A stretch of 64,000 nucleotides of DNA from Phoronis australis (Eukaryota > Phoronida > Phoronidae). Within the stretch, counting starts at the first letter, position 1. Every line of letters starts with the position of its first letter. Positions 63,203 to 64,000 of this stretch are shown in pieces. The notes beneath the pieces are model-generated. The model was given only the letters and a program-made list of their open reading frames with translations, searched no databases and was not told the origin of the DNA. The stretch is taken from positions 513,362 through 577,361 of the forward strand of contig NMRA01000040.1 in NCBI GenBank assembly GCA_002633005.1, read 5' to 3'. Made by a program: the position numbers and the translations under genes.

Positions 63203-64000
63203 GTTAGACCCATCTACGGAATTCATCGCAGTGATTAGGCTAGATTTGTGGGCAAATCTAAGGCCGTTATTTATTCGTCTGTCAGAAACATTTTTAACTG
63301 TTTTTTCATTTGAAGCACTTAACATTATGAAACGGGGTTCATCCTGTTCTTTTCTCACTAGAGAAGTGTATTCTGGGATTGGGAAGTACTGGGAGTTCGG
63401 TAGTGTGCACTTGAGGTCATGCTTGGTGCATGAAATGACTCGTCAAGTCAACTCTAACTTTTTTTAAAACGAACCATGGTTTGCTCCAAGTTCAAACAGA
63501 AGTCAGTTCTAATCTGTTGAGATAGGAGCATTTTGAGAACAGTTTCATTGTATAAAGTGTCAAGTCAGCTGGTGCATAGCAGCTGTTCAAAGCTCTCTTG
63601 TTGAAAATGCATCAGAAGCTACAATTTAAAACTGGTTTAGAACAAGTTTGTAATGGTTTAACATGGCAGATGTAACCCTCCTAGTAATGAAGACTCACCT
63701 GGCTTCATAACTTGAATTCTTTCTTTTGATAGGCACAAAATTTACAAGAGACACTCCAGCCTTTCAACACAGGTCACACATATTAGTTGAACTGTGTTTT
63801 TCTGCAGTGTTTTTTACTAAATCCTCAATATTCAGGACATAGACGTATTCTGAAGAAAATAAAATTTGTGACAGGTGTTATGGCGGTTATCAGCCCTGAT
63901 TTTTGTTTCTGTCGCACAACTTTGAAGCTGTCTGAATAAAAGAAAATACAATTCAATAAAAATGACATCGGATAAACAACGCTTTAGCATTGTGAATACA
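63203..64000 (+). other. Start of the intron after exon F
   Basis: Begins with the GTTAGA donor and runs past the window end. I see no further family exon in it; the frame at 63231-63467 has no motif. Confidence 0.6.

Overview
The window is eukaryotic, AT-rich and almost entirely non-coding. No open frame exceeds about 120 codons, the few real coding segments are short exons with GT/AG borders, and the rest is intron carrying short inverted-repeat elements, minisatellites and one intact-looking non-autonomous DNA transposon. This fits a repeat-rich invertebrate animal genome. I see nothing that fixes the phylum. No bacterial operon, CRISPR array, rRNA or complete protein-coding gene is present.

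One gene can be supported. It lies on the + strand and runs through most of the window: a MICU-family (mitochondrial calcium uniporter regulator) gene, closest in the visible motifs to MICU3. Its exons are 10939-11083, 27258-27368, 47565-47612, 52838-52920, then one or both of two alternative-looking linker exons (56155-56268 and 60153-60227), then 63105-63202. Splice phases agree at every join (0/1, 1/1, 1/1, 1/0, 0/0, 0/0, 0/2). The joined reading includes the conserved family core and a canonical 12-residue EF-hand loop. The true 5' end and the C-terminal half (second EF-hand and C-terminal helix) are not seen; the latter must lie beyond 64000. Introns are large (16.2, 20.2, 5.2, 3.2, 3.9 and 2.9 kb).

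Layout. 1-10938: upstream flank or first intron, with two inverted-repeat element copies, a weak candidate first exon near 5603 and a 124-bp hairpin element 58 bp before exon A. 11084-27257: intron with 21-bp minisatellites at 16.1 and 25.25 kb, a perfect 34-bp palindrome at 17.17 kb and four MITE copies. 27369-47564: intron with a minisatellite built on the palindrome GTTCATGAAC (29.7-30.2 kb), inverted-arm elements (34.9, 35.95, 43.6 kb), a 2,425-bp transposon with perfect 24-bp terminal inverted repeats and a TA target duplication (37915-40339), a tRNA-derived SINE head (42.0 kb) and a 41-bp minisatellite (44.6 kb). 47613-63104: shorter introns containing the two tandem linker exons, several diverged interspersed repeats and a 250-bp foldback element at 62.7 kb.

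The most interesting coding observation is the pair of phase 0-0 exons that both start with the motif Leu-Glu-x-x-Phe, directly after the first EF-hand. They look like a duplicated linker exon that could give isoforms of the calcium sensor. All calls come from reading the sequence and from memory of the MICU family; no alignment or transcript data were available.
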